A DNA stretch of 7,691 nucleotides from NCBI GenBank assembly GCA_023394015.1, contig JAEXBL010000056.1, positions 1-7,691 on the forward strand, given 5' to 3'. How positions within the stretch are numbered: position 1 is the first letter of the stretch; each line of letters starts with the position of its first letter. The notes below the pieces were generated by a model. The model saw nothing but the letters and a program-made list of their open reading frames with translations. It searched no databases and was not told where the DNA came from. This stretch comes from Pseudomonadota bacterium. Its GTDB lineage: Bacteria > Pseudomonadota > Gammaproteobacteria > Burkholderiales > Burkholderiaceae_C. A program made the translations under genes and the position numbers. Of this stretch, positions 1 to 7,496 are shown in pieces.

Positions 1-788
1 GAGACGAAGGTGGCATCGGCCGCGTTGCCGCGGCCCTTGTAGACGAACAGGCCCTGCTTGGCCATGTTGGCCAAGTTCTCGATGTGGCGCACGTGCAGCG
101 GCGTGTTGACCGCCAGGCGCGTGCCGGTGCCGCCGAAGCCGTTGTTCAGCGTGGCGAACAGCACGTTGTGCCAGGCGCTGAAGCTCTCCAGCTGGGTCCA
201 GCTGATCCAGCTGGTGGTGAAGGGGCACTTGTGGCCGCTGATCTTCAGCGCCGCGGCGGCGGCGGCCACCTCGGGCCAGGTCTTGGGCGGGTTCTCGGGG
301 TCCAGGCCGGCGGCCTTGAAGGCGTCCTTGTTGTAGTGGAACACCGGGGTCGAGCTGTTGAACGGGAAGCTCAGCATCTGCCCGTTGGGCGCGGTGTAGT
401 AGCCGGCCACGGCGGGCACGTAGGCCTGGGGGTCGAAGGGCACGCCGGCCTGCTTCATCACCTCGGCCACCGGTTTGATGGCGCCCTTGCTGGCCATCAT
501 GGTGGCGGTGCCGACCTCGAACACCTGCAGGATGTGCGGCGCGTTGCCGGCGCGGAAGGCGGCGATGGCGGCGGTCATCGACTCGTCATAGCTGCCCTTG
601 AAGGTGGGCGTGATCTTGTACTGGCTCTGGCTGGCGTTGAATTCCTTGGCCAGGTCGTTCACCCATTCACCCAGGGCGCCACCCATGGAGTGCCACCACT
701 GGATCTCGGTTTGCGCGTGGGCCGGGGCGGCCAGGCAGGCGGCGGCCAGCGCCAGGGCGGAAAGACTGAGGGAACGGGTCGGTGTCAT
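1..788 (-). CDS. ugpB: Glycerol-3-phosphate ABC transporter periplasmic binding protein UgpB (partial, C-terminus off the left edge)
   Basis: This is the periplasmic solute receptor of an ABC importer, most likely delivering sn-glycerol-3-phosphate or glycerophosphodiesters to UgpA/UgpE/UgpC. The 262 visible residues are about 60% of the roughly 435 usual for the family. Residues 1-25 form a Sec signal peptide (Arg5, hydrophobic core 7-21, cleavage after AHA at 23-25). Cys18 is not in a good lipobox, so a soluble periplasmic form is expected. Family hallmarks follow: WWHSMGGALGEWV at 31-43, KGSYDE at 64-69, VFEVGTATMM at 89-98, FNSSTPVFHYNKDAF at 143-157, TWPEV at 170-174 and SWISWTQLESF at 193-203. 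Tyr67, Glu91, Ser145/146 and the Trp cluster lie where E. coli UgpB has ligand contacts (inferred by position). The ATG at 788 is supported by a GGAGAC Shine-Dalgarno 7 nt upstream and by the signal peptide. The rest of the ugp operon presumably lies beyond the left edge. Another ligand within the same ABC receptor family is possible. Confidence 0.9.
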   Translation of the reverse strand, partial: MTPTRSLSLSALALAAACLAAPAHAQTEIQWWHSMGGALGEWVNDLAKEFNASQSQYKITPTFKGSYDESMTAAIAAFRAGNAPHILQVFEVGTATMMASKGAIKPVAEVMKQAGVPFDPQAYVPAVAGYYTAPNGQMLSFPFNSSTPVFHYNKDAFKAAGLDPENPPKTWPEVAAAAAALKISGHKCPFTTSWISWTQLESFSAWHNVLFATLNNGFGGTGTRLAVNTPLHVRHIENLANMAKQGLFVYKGRGNAADATFV

Positions 789-795
789 GGGGCAG

Positions 796-801
796 GTCTC
801 C
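796..801 (-). promoter_or_regulatory. Ribosome binding site of ugpB
   Basis: The minus strand reads GGAGAC here, 7 nt before the ATG at 788. It fixes the start at the signal-peptide methionine. Confidence 0.7.
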
Positions 802-820
802 GCAAGATAAGTGCGCATGA

Positions 821-854
821 AGCATACACGTGCTTGGTGACAGAATGATGCAGG
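821..854 (-). promoter_or_regulatory. Candidate Pho box and -10 element of ugpB
   Basis: Reading the minus strand from 854: CCTGCAT, a 4-nt spacer CATT, then CTGTCAC (843-837), 10 nt, then TATGCT (826-821). The second heptamer matches the E. coli Pho-box repeat CTGTCAY at all 7 positions and the first at 4 of 7, with the canonical 11-bp period. TATGCT matches TATAAT at 4 of 6 positions and lies 10 nt after the box, the usual arrangement where PhoB replaces a -35 contact. No good -35 hexamer is present, which fits an activator-dependent promoter. Transcription would start near 814, giving a leader of about 26 nt that includes the Shine-Dalgarno. E. coli ugp is a PhoB regulon member (established); binding here is inference. 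Confidence 0.5.
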
Positions 855-862
855 CGGTGTTT

Positions 863-896
863 CGGCGCCGGCCGGGCGCCGGATCGCCTCGGCGCC
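863..896. repeat. GC-rich palindromic cluster with three GGCGCC copies
   Basis: GGCGCC occurs at 864-869, 875-880 and 891-896. The first two copies extend to a perfect 7-bp stem: CGGCGCC at 863-869 pairs with GGCGCCG at 875-881 across a 5-nt loop. The third copy could pair with either of the others. It lies between the divergent genes, upstream of the AT-rich islands that may be the oxidase promoter. No T-tract follows on either strand, so it is not an intrinsic terminator. It may be an operator-like dyad or simply chance in GC-rich DNA. Confidence 0.35.
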
Positions 897-940
897 TGGG
901 GACATGCCCTTGCCGGCACGGGGTGAAATGCTGCAGCGCA

Positions 941-976
941 TTAAAATTGGTGTCCAGCCGCACGCCTTTCTTTATT
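941..976 (+). promoter_or_regulatory. Possible promoter region of the FAD-linked oxidase gene
   Basis: Two AT-rich islands stand out in the GC-rich leader. TAAAAT at 942-947 matches TATAAT at 5 of 6 positions, but no credible -35 is found at 16-18 nt. Alternatively TTGGTG (947-952) and TTTATT (971-976) form a weak -35/-10 pair 18 nt apart. Either would give a leader of about 35-65 nt to the ATG at 1019. Assignment is tentative. Confidence 0.25.
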
Positions 977-1018
977 TGGGGCCGCCGGTTCGCGAGTGCC
1001 GCGCTGGGCCCCCGACAC

Positions 1019-4000
1019 ATGAACGCACCAGCCACGCTCAATCAACTCCTGGCCAGCGCCGACCCGGCGCCGCGCCTGCGCGAGATCCCGTACAACTACA
1101 CCAGCTTCTCCGACCGCGAGATCGTGCTGCGCCTGCTGGGCGAGCGCGCCTGGGAGCTGCTGCAAACGCTGCGCAGCGAGCGCCACACCGGCCGCTCGGC
1201 GCGCATGCTGTACGAGGTGCTGGGCGACATCTGGGTGGTGCGGCGCAACCCGTATTTGCAGGACGACCTGCTGGACAACCCGCGCCGCCAGCGCCAGTTG
1301 GTTGAGGCGCTGCGCCATCGCCTGCAGGAGATCGACAAGCGCCGCACGCCCAGCGACGACGCCTCGCGCGATGAGCTGGTGGGCGAGCTGCTGGTGGCCG
1401 CGCACCGCGTGGTGGAGGCCTTCGACCGCTCGTTCGGCAAGGTGGCCGAGCTGCGCCGCCGCGCCGCCAAGGCCCTGGGCAAGCACACGCACAAGCACAA
1501 CATCAAGTTCGACGGCCTGTCGCGCGTCAGCCACGTCACCGACGCCACCGACTGGCGCGTCGAGTTCCCGCTGGTGGTGCTGATGCCCGACACCGAGGAG
1601 GAGATGGCCGGCCTGGTCAAGGGCTGCATCGACTTGGGCCTGACCATCATTCCGCGCGGCGGCGGCACCGGCTACACCGGCGGCGCCATTCCGCTCGACT
1701 GGAAGACGGCCGTCATCAACACCGAAAAGCTGATCACCCTGGGCCAGGTGGAGCGCATGGCGCTGCCGGGCGTCGAGGGCGAGGTGCCCACCATCCACCC
1801 CGAGGCCGGCGTGGTGACCCAGCGCGTGGCCGACGCCGCCGAGGCCGCCGGCCTGGTGTTCGCCTGCGACCCGACCAGCGCCGAGGCCAGCTGCATCGGC
1901 GGCAACATCGCCATGAACGCCGGCGGCAAGAAGGCCGTGCTGTGGGGCACGGCGCTGGACAACCTGGCCAGCTGGCGCATGGTCACGCCCGATGCCAAGT
2001 GGCTGGAAGTCACGCGCCTGAACCACAACCTGGGCAAGATCCACGACGCCGAGGTGGCCAGCTTCGAGCTGAAGTATTTCGACGCCTCGGGCCAGCAACT
2101 GGAGCGCACCGAGCGGCTCGACATCCCTGGCGCCACCTTCCGCAAGGAAGGCCTGGGCAAGGACGTGACCGACAAGTTCCTGGCCGGCCTGCCGGGCGTG
2201 CAAAAGGAGGGCTGCGACGGCCTGATCACCAGCGCGCGCTGGGTGCTGCACCGCATGCCCGAGCACACGCGCACCGTGTGCCTGGAGTTCTTCGGCCATG
2301 CCAAGGACGCCGTGCCCAGCATCGTCGAGATCAAGGACTACATGTTCGCCGAGGCCAAGCGTAGCAGTGTGCTGCTGGCCGGCCTGGAGCACCTGGACGA
2401 CCGCTACCTGCGCGCCATCGGCTACAGCACCAAGTCGCGCCGCGGCGGCCTGCCCAAGATGGTGCTGATCGGCGACATCGCCGGCGACGACCCCCATGCC
2501 GTGGCCCGGGTGACCAGCGAGGTGGTGCGCATCGCCAACTCGCGCGCAGGCGAGGGCTTCATCGCCGTGGACGCGGCGGCGCGCAAGAAGTTCTGGGCCG
2601 ACCGCAAGCGCACGGCGGCCATCAGCCGCCACACCAACGCCTTCAAGATCAACGAGGACGTGGTGATTCCGCTGCGGCGCATGGCCGAATACACCGACGT
2701 CATCGAGCGCATCAACATCGAGCTGAGCCTGCGCAACAAGATCGAGCTGGCCGACGAGCTGGAGGCCTTTCTGATGCGCGGCAACCTGCCGCTGGGCAAG
2801 CGGCAGGAAGGCGGCACCATCCCCACGCCCGAACTGCTGGCCGACAAGGTGGACCTGGCCCTGGGCGTGGTGCGCGCGTCGCGCGCGCTGTGGCAGGGCT
2901 GGCTGCAGGACATCGACACCCTGTTCCCGCAGCTGCAGGACCACAGCCTGCGCGCCAGCTGGAAGACGCAGATCCGTGAGCCGCTGCAGGACATCTTCAC
3001 CGGCAGCGACTTCGAGCCGCTGATGGCGGCGCTGGGCGACATCCAGCAGCGCGTGCTCAAGGGGCGGGTGTGGATCGCCCTGCACATGCACGCCGGCGAC
3101 GGCAACGTGCACACCAACATCCCCGTGCACAGCGACAACTACGCGATGCTGCAGACCGCCCACGAGGCGGTGGACCGCGTGATGGCGCTGGCGCGCAGCC
3201 TGGATGGCGTGATCAGCGGCGAGCACGGCATCGGCATCACCAAGCTCGAGTACCTGACCGACGACGAACTGGCCCCGTTCGCCGACTACAAGCAGCGGGT
3301 GGACCCGCACGGCCACTTCAACCGCGGCAAGCTGCTGCGCAACAAGGAGGTGCCGGCGCACCCCGGGCGCCGCCTGCGCTCGGACCTGAGCAACGCCTAC
3401 ACGCCCAGCTTCGGGCTGATGGGGCACGAGTCGCTGATCATGCGCCAGAGCGACATCGGCGCCATCGCCGATTCGATCAAGGACTGCCTGCGCTGCGGCA
3501 AGTGCAAGCCCGATTGCAGCACCCACGTGCCGCGCGCCAACCTGCTGTACAGCCCGCGCAACAAGATCCTGGCCACCTCGCTGCTGGTCGAGGCCTTTTT
3601 GTACGAGGAGCAGACGCGCCGCGGCGTGAGCCTGAAGCACTGGGAAGAGTTCGAGGACGTGGCCGACCACTGCACCGTGTGCCACAAGTGCCTGGCGCCG
3701 TGCCCGGTGAAGATCGACTTTGGCGACGTCACCATGAACATGCGCAACCTGCTGCGCAAGATGGGCAAGCAGAGCTTCAGGCCCGGCAAGGCGGCCAGCA
3801 TGTTCTTCCTGAACGCCACCGAGCCCACCGTCATCAACGCCACCAAGATCGGGCTGACAGGCGCCTTCAAGGCGCAGCGCGCGGCAGTCGATGTGTTCAA
3901 GGCGGCCGGCCGCCAGCAGACACAACACCCGCCGGCCACCGTGGGCAAGCCGCCGCTGCGCGAGGAGATCATCCACTTCGTCAACAAGAAGCTGCCCGGC

Positions 4001-4900
4001 GGCCTGCCCACCAAGACGGCGCGCGCGCTGCTCGATATCCAGGACCGCGCCTACGTGCCGGTGATCCGCAACCCCAAGACCACCACGCCCGACACCGAGG
4101 CGGTGTTCTACTTTCCCGGCTGCGGCTCCGAGCGCTTGTTCAGCCAGGTCGGCCTGGCCACCCAGGCCATGCTGTGGCACGCCGGCGTGCAGACCGTGCT
4201 GCCGCCCGGCTACGTGTGCTGCGGCTACCCGCAGCGCGGCAGCGGCCAGTTCGACAAGGCCGAGCAGATGATCACCGACAACCGGGTGCTGTTCCACCGC
4301 GTGGCCACCACGCTGAACTACCTGGACATCAAGACCGTGGTGGTCAGCTGCGGCACCTGCTACGACCAGATCGCCGGCTACGAATTCGACCAGATATTCC
4401 CCGGCAGCCGCATCATCGACATCCACGAATACCTGCTGGAAAAAGGCATCACCCTGCCCGAGGCCGACCGCGGCGCCTACCTGTACCACGAGCCCTGCCA
4501 CAACCCGATGAAGCTGCAGGACTCCACCACCACGGTGAAGGCGCTGCTGGGCGAGAACGTGCTCAAGAACAACCGCTGCTGCGGCGAAAGCGGCACCCTG
4601 GGCGTGACGCGCCCCGACGTGGCCACGCAGGTGCGCTTTCGCAAGGAAGAGGAAATCCGCAAGGGCGCGGCCGAACTCAAGGCCAGCGGCGCCGTCGGCA
4701 AGCAGGCCAACGTGAAGATCCTCACCAGCTGCCCGAGCTGCCTGCAGGGCCTGAGCCGCTACCAGGACGACCTGAGCAACGGCCTGCTGGAGGCCGACTA
4801 CATCGTCATCGAGATGGCGCGCGCCATCCTGGGCGAGAACTGGATGCGCGAGTACGTGGACCTGGACAACGCCGGCGGCATCGAGCGGGTGCTGGTCTAA
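1019..4900 (+). CDS. DUF3683 / FAD-linked oxidase / 4Fe-4S / CCG-domain fusion dehydrogenase (D-2-hydroxyacid type)
   Basis: A 1,293-residue flavo-iron-sulfur dehydrogenase that probably oxidises a D-2-hydroxyacid (lactate, glycolate or 2-hydroxyglutarate class) and passes electrons through Fe-S centres to the respiratory chain. It is GlcD and GlcF joined in one chain, like E. coli YdiJ but with a longer N-terminus. Order: DUF3683 region (about 20-185, [14 protein letters not shown] near the start); FAD-binding domain with [11 protein letters not shown] at 212-222; FAD-oxidase C-terminal domain with [10 protein letters not shown] at 689-698 and GEHGIG at 734-739; two 4Fe-4S motifs, Cys823/826/829/833 and Cys885/888/891/895; first CCG domain with PGCG (Cys1035), CCG (1067-1069) and SCGTC (1111/1114); second with EPCH (Cys1160), CCG (1187-1189) and SCPSC (1238/1241). 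All cysteine sets look intact. The reading frame extends upstream to 830, but those 63 residues look non-coding and overlap the divergent promoter region, so [11 protein letters not shown] is the preferred start. No clear Shine-Dalgarno precedes it. No signal peptide or membrane segment is seen, so it is cytoplasmic, perhaps membrane-associated. The substrate cannot be read from the sequence. Confidence 0.93.
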   Translation: MNAPATLNQLLASADPAPRLREIPYNYTSFSDREIVLRLLGERAWELLQTLRSERHTGRSARMLYEVLGDIWVVRRNPYLQDDLLDNPRRQRQLVEALRHRLQEIDKRRTPSDDASRDELVGELLVAAHRVVEAFDRSFGKVAELRRRAAKALGKHTHKHNIKFDGLSRVSHVTDATDWRVEFPLVVLMPDTEEEMAGLVKGCIDLGLTIIPRGGGTGYTGGAIPLDWKTAVINTEKLITLGQVERMALPGVEGEVPTIHPEAGVVTQRVADAAEAAGLVFACDPTSAEASCIGGNIAMNAGGKKAVLWGTALDNLASWRMVTPDAKWLEVTRLNHNLGKIHDAEVASFELKYFDASGQQLERTERLDIPGATFRKEGLGKDVTDKFLAGLPGVQKEGCDGLITSARWVLHRMPEHTRTVCLEFFGHAKDAVPSIVEIKDYMFAEAKRSSVLLAGLEHLDDRYLRAIGYSTKSRRGGLPKMVLIGDIAGDDPHAVARVTSEVVRIANSRAGEGFIAVDAAARKKFWADRKRTAAISRHTNAFKINEDVVIPLRRMAEYTDVIERINIELSLRNKIELADELEAFLMRGNLPLGKRQEGGTIPTPELLADKVDLALGVVRASRALWQGWLQDIDTLFPQLQDHSLRASWKTQIREPLQDIFTGSDFEPLMAALGDIQQRVLKGRVWIALHMHAGDGNVHTNIPVHSDNYAMLQTAHEAVDRVMALARSLDGVISGEHGIGITKLEYLTDDELAPFADYKQRVDPHGHFNRGKLLRNKEVPAHPGRRLRSDLSNAYTPSFGLMGHESLIMRQSDIGAIADSIKDCLRCGKCKPDCSTHVPRANLLYSPRNKILATSLLVEAFLYEEQTRRGVSLKHWEEFEDVADHCTVCHKCLAPCPVKIDFGDVTMNMRNLLRKMGKQSFRPGKAASMFFLNATEPTVINATKIGLTGAFKAQRAAVDVFKAAGRQQTQHPPATVGKPPLREEIIHFVNKKLPGGLPTKTARALLDIQDRAYVPVIRNPKTTTPDTEAVFYFPGCGSERLFSQVGLATQAMLWHAGVQTVLPPGYVCCGYPQRGSGQFDKAEQMITDNRVLFHRVATTLNYLDIKTVVVSCGTCYDQIAGYEFDQIFPGSRIIDIHEYLLEKGITLPEADRGAYLYHEPCHNPMKLQDSTTTVKALLGENVLKNNRCCGESGTLGVTRPDVATQVRFRKEEEIRKGAAELKASGAVGKQANVKILTSCPSCLQGLSRYQDDLSNGLLEADYIVIEMARAILGENWMREYVDLDNAGGIERVLV

Positions 4901-6087
4901 CCGGCCTGATCGTCGCGGCCTGCGGGCGTGTCGGTGGTGACAGGCACCGCCGGCGCCGCGTCGGCCCGCGCAGGGGCGGGCGCGGGTTGCGGGTCGGCCT
5001 GGGCCGGCTGCTGGGGTACGGGCGCCGCCGCAGCGGTGGGCGCGTCCTGCTCCAGGTTGAGCAGCGCCCAGGCGGCCATGAACAGGGCCGCGATCACCGG
5101 CCCGATGACGAAGCCGTTGATGCCGAACACCGAGATGCCGCCCACGGTGGACAGCAGCACCACCCAGTCCGGCAGCTTGGTGTCCTTGCCCACCAGAATC
5201 GGACGCAGCAGGTTGTCCACCATGCCGATCACCAGCGCGCCCCAGGCGATCAGGCCCACGCCCTGCCAGGTCTGGCCGGTGGCCAGCAAATACAGCGCCA
5301 CCGGCAGCCACACCAGCGCCGCGCCCACGGCGGGCAGCAGCGACAGCAGCGCCATCAGCGCTCCCCACAGCACCGCGCCGTGAATGCCCAGCACCCACAG
5401 GGCCAGCCCGCCCAGCGCGCCCTGCACCACGGCCACCACGATGTTGCCCTTGACCGTGGCGCGCACCACGGTGGCGAACTTGGACAGCAGGTCCTGCGTG
5501 GTGGCGCGCGCCAGCGGCACGTGTTCGCGGATCAGGCGCGCCAGCGCCGCGCCGTCGCGCAGAAAGAAGAACAGCAGATACAGCATGATGCCCAGGTTGA
5601 CCAGCAGCAGCAGCGTGTTCTGCCCCAGCGCCAGGGCGCGCGTGGCCAGCAGCTGGCCGCCCTGGGCCAGCGCGCCGGTGATCTTGCCCAGCACGTCCTC
5701 CATGTTGAACACGCCCAGGCGCCCCAGCAGGTCGGTCAGCCAGGAGGGCAGGGCGGCCACGATCTGCTGCAGGTAGGCCTGGAAGTTGAGGTCGCCCGAG
5801 CGCAGGCGCTGCGCCAGGTTGACGATCTCGTCCACCATGGCCGCGCCGACCAGGAACATCGGCACCACCACGATCAGCAGGATGAACACCACCGTCAGCA
5901 GCGCCGCCACCGTGGCGTGGCCGCGCAGCCCGGCGCGCAGGCGCCGGAACACGCCCTGGAACAGCAGCGCCAGCACCACGGCCCAGAACACGGCGCCGAA
6001 GAAGGGCGTCAGCACCCACACGAAGGCCAGCGTGACCCCCGCCAGCAAGAGCAGGAAGACGAGGCGTTGCAGCGCGGGCGTGTTCAT
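4897..6087 (-). CDS. AI-2E family transporter (PerM/YhhT, UPF0118-type) inner-membrane protein
   Basis: A polytopic inner-membrane protein of 396 residues. Members have been linked to autoinducer-2 export or to Na+/H+ antiport, but most have no proven substrate. Hydrophobic segments lie at about 9-26, 28-48, 60-85, 153-177, 214-238, 243-268, 274-292 and 305-345. A soluble stretch at 86-150 follows the third, as is usual in the family. Family-typical motifs are [16 protein letters not shown] at 247-262, [11 protein letters not shown] at 291-301 and [17 protein letters not shown] at 316-332. The last 48 residues or so (350-396) are a Pro/Ala-rich, apparently disordered tail. The frame stays open to 6174, but those 29 extra residues are Arg-rich and would cover the promoter, so the ATG at 6087, directly before the first helix, is preferred. 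No clear Shine-Dalgarno precedes it. Its stop interlocks with that of the convergent oxidase gene. Confidence 0.9.
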   Translation of the reverse strand: MNTPALQRLVFLLLLAGVTLAFVWVLTPFFGAVFWAVVLALLFQGVFRRLRAGLRGHATVAALLTVVFILLIVVVPMFLVGAAMVDEIVNLAQRLRSGDLNFQAYLQQIVAALPSWLTDLLGRLGVFNMEDVLGKITGALAQGGQLLATRALALGQNTLLLLVNLGIMLYLLFFFLRDGAALARLIREHVPLARATTQDLLSKFATVVRATVKGNIVVAVVQGALGGLALWVLGIHGAVLWGALMALLSLLPAVGAALVWLPVALYLLATGQTWQGVGLIAWGALVIGMVDNLLRPILVGKDTKLPDWVVLLSTVGGISVFGINGFVIGPVIAALFMAAWALLNLEQDAPTAAAAPVPQQPAQADPQPAPAPARADAAPAVPVTTDTPAGRDDQAG

Positions 6088-6097
6088 GGCGGCGGCC

Positions 6098-6125
6098 ACT
6101 ATAACTGCCCGTTGCGTGGGGTCAC
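6098..6125 (-). promoter_or_regulatory. Candidate promoter of the AI-2E family transporter gene
   Basis: The minus strand carries GTGACC (6125-6120, 4 of 6 to TTGACA), a 16-nt spacer and TATAGT (6103-6098, 5 of 6 to TATAAT). The predicted transcription start is near 6091, only about 4 nt before the ATG at 6087. The mRNA would be almost leaderless, in keeping with the lack of a Shine-Dalgarno. Confidence 0.4.
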
Positions 6126-6147
6126 GTCGGACAGCGCGCCGAGCGGG

Positions 6148-6153
6148 CACAAT
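6148..6153 (+). promoter_or_regulatory. Possible -10 element of the DUF971-ubiE operon
   Basis: CACAAT, 4 of 6 to TATAAT, lies 26 nt before the DUF971 start codon. CGGACA at 6128-6133 resembles a -35 but is only 14 nt away, which is too close. It is reported because the operon needs a promoter within this short divergent region. Confidence 0.2.
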
Positions 6154-6179
6154 CGAGCGATCCCCAACCCGCATTTGCC

Positions 6180-6590
6180 ATGACGTCCTCCGCGCCGCTT
6201 CGATCCCCGCCCGAAACCCTGACGCTGCACGCCCGGTCGCGCGTGCTGGAGTTGGCCTGGGCCGACGGCGCGCACTTTCGCATCCCGTTCGAGCTGATGC
6301 GCGTGTACTCGCCCTCGGCCGAGGTGCAGGGCCACGGCCCGGGGCAGGAGGTGCTGCAGACCGGCAAGCGCGAGGTCGAGATCACCGCGCTGGCGCCGGT
6401 GGGCAACTACGCCGTGCAGCCCCGCTTCTCGGACGGCCACGAAAGCGGCATTTTCACCTGGGACTACCTGTACCGCCTGGGCGCGCAGCAGGACCAGCTG
6501 TGGCAGGACTACGAGGCCCGCCTGGCCGCCGCCGGTGTGGACCGCGACGCCCCCATGGCACCCGGGGCGAGTGGCGCCTGCGGGGCATGA
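6180..6590 (+). CDS. DUF971 (gamma-butyrobetaine hydroxylase-like N-terminal domain) protein
   Basis: A small cytoplasmic protein of 136 residues consisting of a single DUF971 / GBBH-like N-terminal domain. This fold is also the N-terminal part of eukaryotic gamma-butyrobetaine hydroxylase, and occurs alone in bacteria. Domain features are LTLHARSRVLELAWADG at 14-30, FRIPFELMRVYSPSAEVQGH at 33-52, VGNYAVQPRFSDGHESG at 74-90 and IFTWDYLYRLG at 91-101. The only cysteine is Cys134 at the extreme C-terminus, so the zinc-binding cysteines of the eukaryotic domain are absent. No catalytic oxygenase domain follows. It stands 98 bp upstream of ubiE on the same strand, an arrangement familiar in Burkholderiales, which suggests but does not prove a role near quinone or Fe-S metabolism. 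The start ATG has no strong Shine-Dalgarno, and no alternative start lies close upstream. Biochemical function is unknown. Confidence 0.88.
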   Translation: MTSSAPLRSPPETLTLHARSRVLELAWADGAHFRIPFELMRVYSPSAEVQGHGPGQEVLQTGKREVEITALAPVGNYAVQPRFSDGHESGIFTWDYLYRLGAQQDQLWQDYEARLAAAGVDRDAPMAPGASGACGA

Positions 6591-6688
6591 GGGCGCCGCG
6601 CACGGCTTCTTTTGTTTGGATGGCTGCCCGTGCCTGCAGGGCAAGCGCGGCGGCCTGACCCGATCATCGTTTTTTTTGGGACCCCGCC
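6591..6688 (+). other. DUF971-ubiE intergenic spacer with a T8 tract
   Basis: This 98-bp spacer holds a short TGCCC/GGGCA inverted repeat (6625-6629 and 6639-6643, 9-nt loop) and a run of eight T residues at 6670-6677. The repeat ends 26 nt before the T-run, so the two do not form an intrinsic terminator. GGGA at 6678-6681, 7 nt before the ubiE ATG, is the only Shine-Dalgarno-like sequence. Confidence 0.4.
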
Positions 6689-7423
6689 ATGGCCACCACG
6701 CATTTCGGCTACGAATCGGTTGACGAGCAGGACAAGGCGCGCCGCGTGCGCGGCGTGTTCGACTCGGTGGCCGGCAAATACGACCTGATGAACGACCTGA
6801 TGTCGGGCGGCCTGCACCGCGTGTGGAAGGCCTACACGGTGATGGTGGCCAACCTGCAGCCCGGCCAGCGCGTGCTCGACATCGCCGGCGGCACCGGCGA
6901 CCTGGCCCGGGCGTTTGCCCAGAAGGTCGGGCGCCAGGGCCAGGTGGTGCACACCGACATCAACGAGGCCATGCTGCGCACCGGCCGCGACCGGCTGCTG
7001 GACGCCGGCGTGATCATGCCCACCGTGGTGTGCGACGCCGAGAAGCTGCCCTTTCCCGACGGGCACTTCGACGCCGTCAGCGTGGCCTTCGGCCTGCGCA
7101 ACATGACGCACAAGGACGCCGCCCTGCGCGAGATGGCACGCGTGCTCAAGACCGGCGGCAAGCTGCTGGTGCTGGAGTTCTCGCAGGTCGCCAAGCCGCT
7201 GCGCCGCGCCTACGACCTGTACTCCTTCAGGGTGCTGCCGCGGCTGGGCCGGCTGGTGGCGGGCGATGCAGACAGTTACCAATACCTGGCCGAATCGATT
7301 CGCATGCACCCCAATCAGGCGGAACTAAAAAACCTGATGAAGTCCAACGGCTTCGGCCACGTGGACTATCACAACCTCACGGCCGGGGTTGTTGCCCTTC
7401 ACGTGGGCATCAAATGCGGATAG
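6689..7423 (+). CDS. ubiE: Ubiquinone/menaquinone biosynthesis C-methyltransferase UbiE
   Basis: A SAM-dependent class I methyltransferase that adds the C-methyl group to the benzoquinol ring in ubiquinone synthesis (2-methoxy-6-polyprenyl-1,4-benzoquinol) and, where present, to demethylmenaquinol. At 244 residues it is full length (E. coli UbiE is 251). UbiE signature 1, [16 protein letters not shown], is at 31-46. SAM motif [11 protein letters not shown], is at 62-71 and the acidic loop HTDINEAML at 88-96. [14 protein letters not shown] at 115-128 and FGLRN at 134-138 follow. Signature 2, [15 protein letters not shown], is at 151-165, and the conserved C-terminal blocks [14 protein letters not shown] (197-210) and [14 protein letters not shown] (229-242) complete the protein. 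The enzyme is cytoplasmic and works with the membrane-associated Ubi enzymes. It probably shares a transcript with the DUF971 gene upstream and the Tim44-domain gene downstream. Confidence 0.97.
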   Translation: MATTHFGYESVDEQDKARRVRGVFDSVAGKYDLMNDLMSGGLHRVWKAYTVMVANLQPGQRVLDIAGGTGDLARAFAQKVGRQGQVVHTDINEAMLRTGRDRLLDAGVIMPTVVCDAEKLPFPDGHFDAVSVAFGLRNMTHKDAALREMARVLKTGGKLLVLEFSQVAKPLRRAYDLYSFRVLPRLGRLVAGDADSYQYLAESIRMHPNQAELKNLMKSNGFGHVDYHNLTAGVVALHVGIKCG

Positions 7424-7432
7424 TCTCGACCA

Positions 7433-7460
7433 CCAGTGCATGGACACCGTCATGCATTGG
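7433..7460. repeat. Inverted repeat / hairpin between ubiE and the Tim44-domain gene
   Basis: CCAGTGCATG (7433-7442) pairs with CATGCATTGG (7451-7460) across an 8-nt loop, gacaccgt. The 10-bp stem has one G-U wobble (7436 with 7457) and no other mismatch. It starts 10 nt after the ubiE stop. The bases after it are CCCCCTCATT, with no T-run, so it is not a standard intrinsic terminator. It could be an mRNA processing or stability hairpin, or a dyad operator. Confidence 0.6.
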
Positions 7461-7480
7461 CCCCCTCATTCATACAAGCC

Positions 7481-7488
7481 AAGGAGAT
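7481..7488 (+). promoter_or_regulatory. Ribosome binding site of the Tim44-domain protein gene
   Basis: AAGGAGAT, a strong Shine-Dalgarno, has its GGAG core 10 nt before the ATG at 7497. It is by far the best such site in the window and sets this start with confidence. Confidence 0.8.
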
Positions 7489-7496
7489 CCTGTCGG

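Noticed and set aside
827..832. CACGTG palindrome inside the ugpB promoter spacer.
   Set aside because: A 6-bp palindrome alone is too common to call an operator; it is noted only as part of the Pho-box promoter.
84..848. A 254-codon plus-strand frame opposite ugpB.
   Set aside because: Gly/His/Val-rich shadow; the minus strand encodes a clear signal peptide and UgpB motifs.
830..1018. An in-frame 63-codon upstream extension of the oxidase gene.
   Set aside because: Arg/Cys-rich sequence unlike the family N-terminus, overlapping the candidate ugpB promoter and the palindromic cluster; [11 protein letters not shown] at 1019 fits the family start.
941..6019. A 1,692-codon open frame on the minus strand running through the oxidase and transporter genes.
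   Set aside because: Its product is low-complexity Ala/Gly/Val/His/Arg-rich sequence without domain motifs. It arises because GC-rich third positions remove stops on the antisense strand. The sense oxidase shows intact catalytic motifs throughout.
3070..6183. A 1,037-codon open frame on the plus strand, shifted relative to the oxidase and antisense to the transporter.
   Set aside because: Arg/Gln/His/Gly-rich shadow sequence with no recognisable domain, overlapping two well-supported genes.
6625..6677. An intrinsic terminator made of the TGCCC/GGGCA repeat and the T8 tract.
   Set aside because: The stem is only 5 bp with a 9-nt loop and ends 26 nt before the T-run, so the geometry does not fit.
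7433..7470. The ubiE-Tim44 hairpin as a Rho-independent terminator.
   Set aside because: The stem is followed by CCCCCTCATT instead of a T-tract, and the next gene continues on the same strand.
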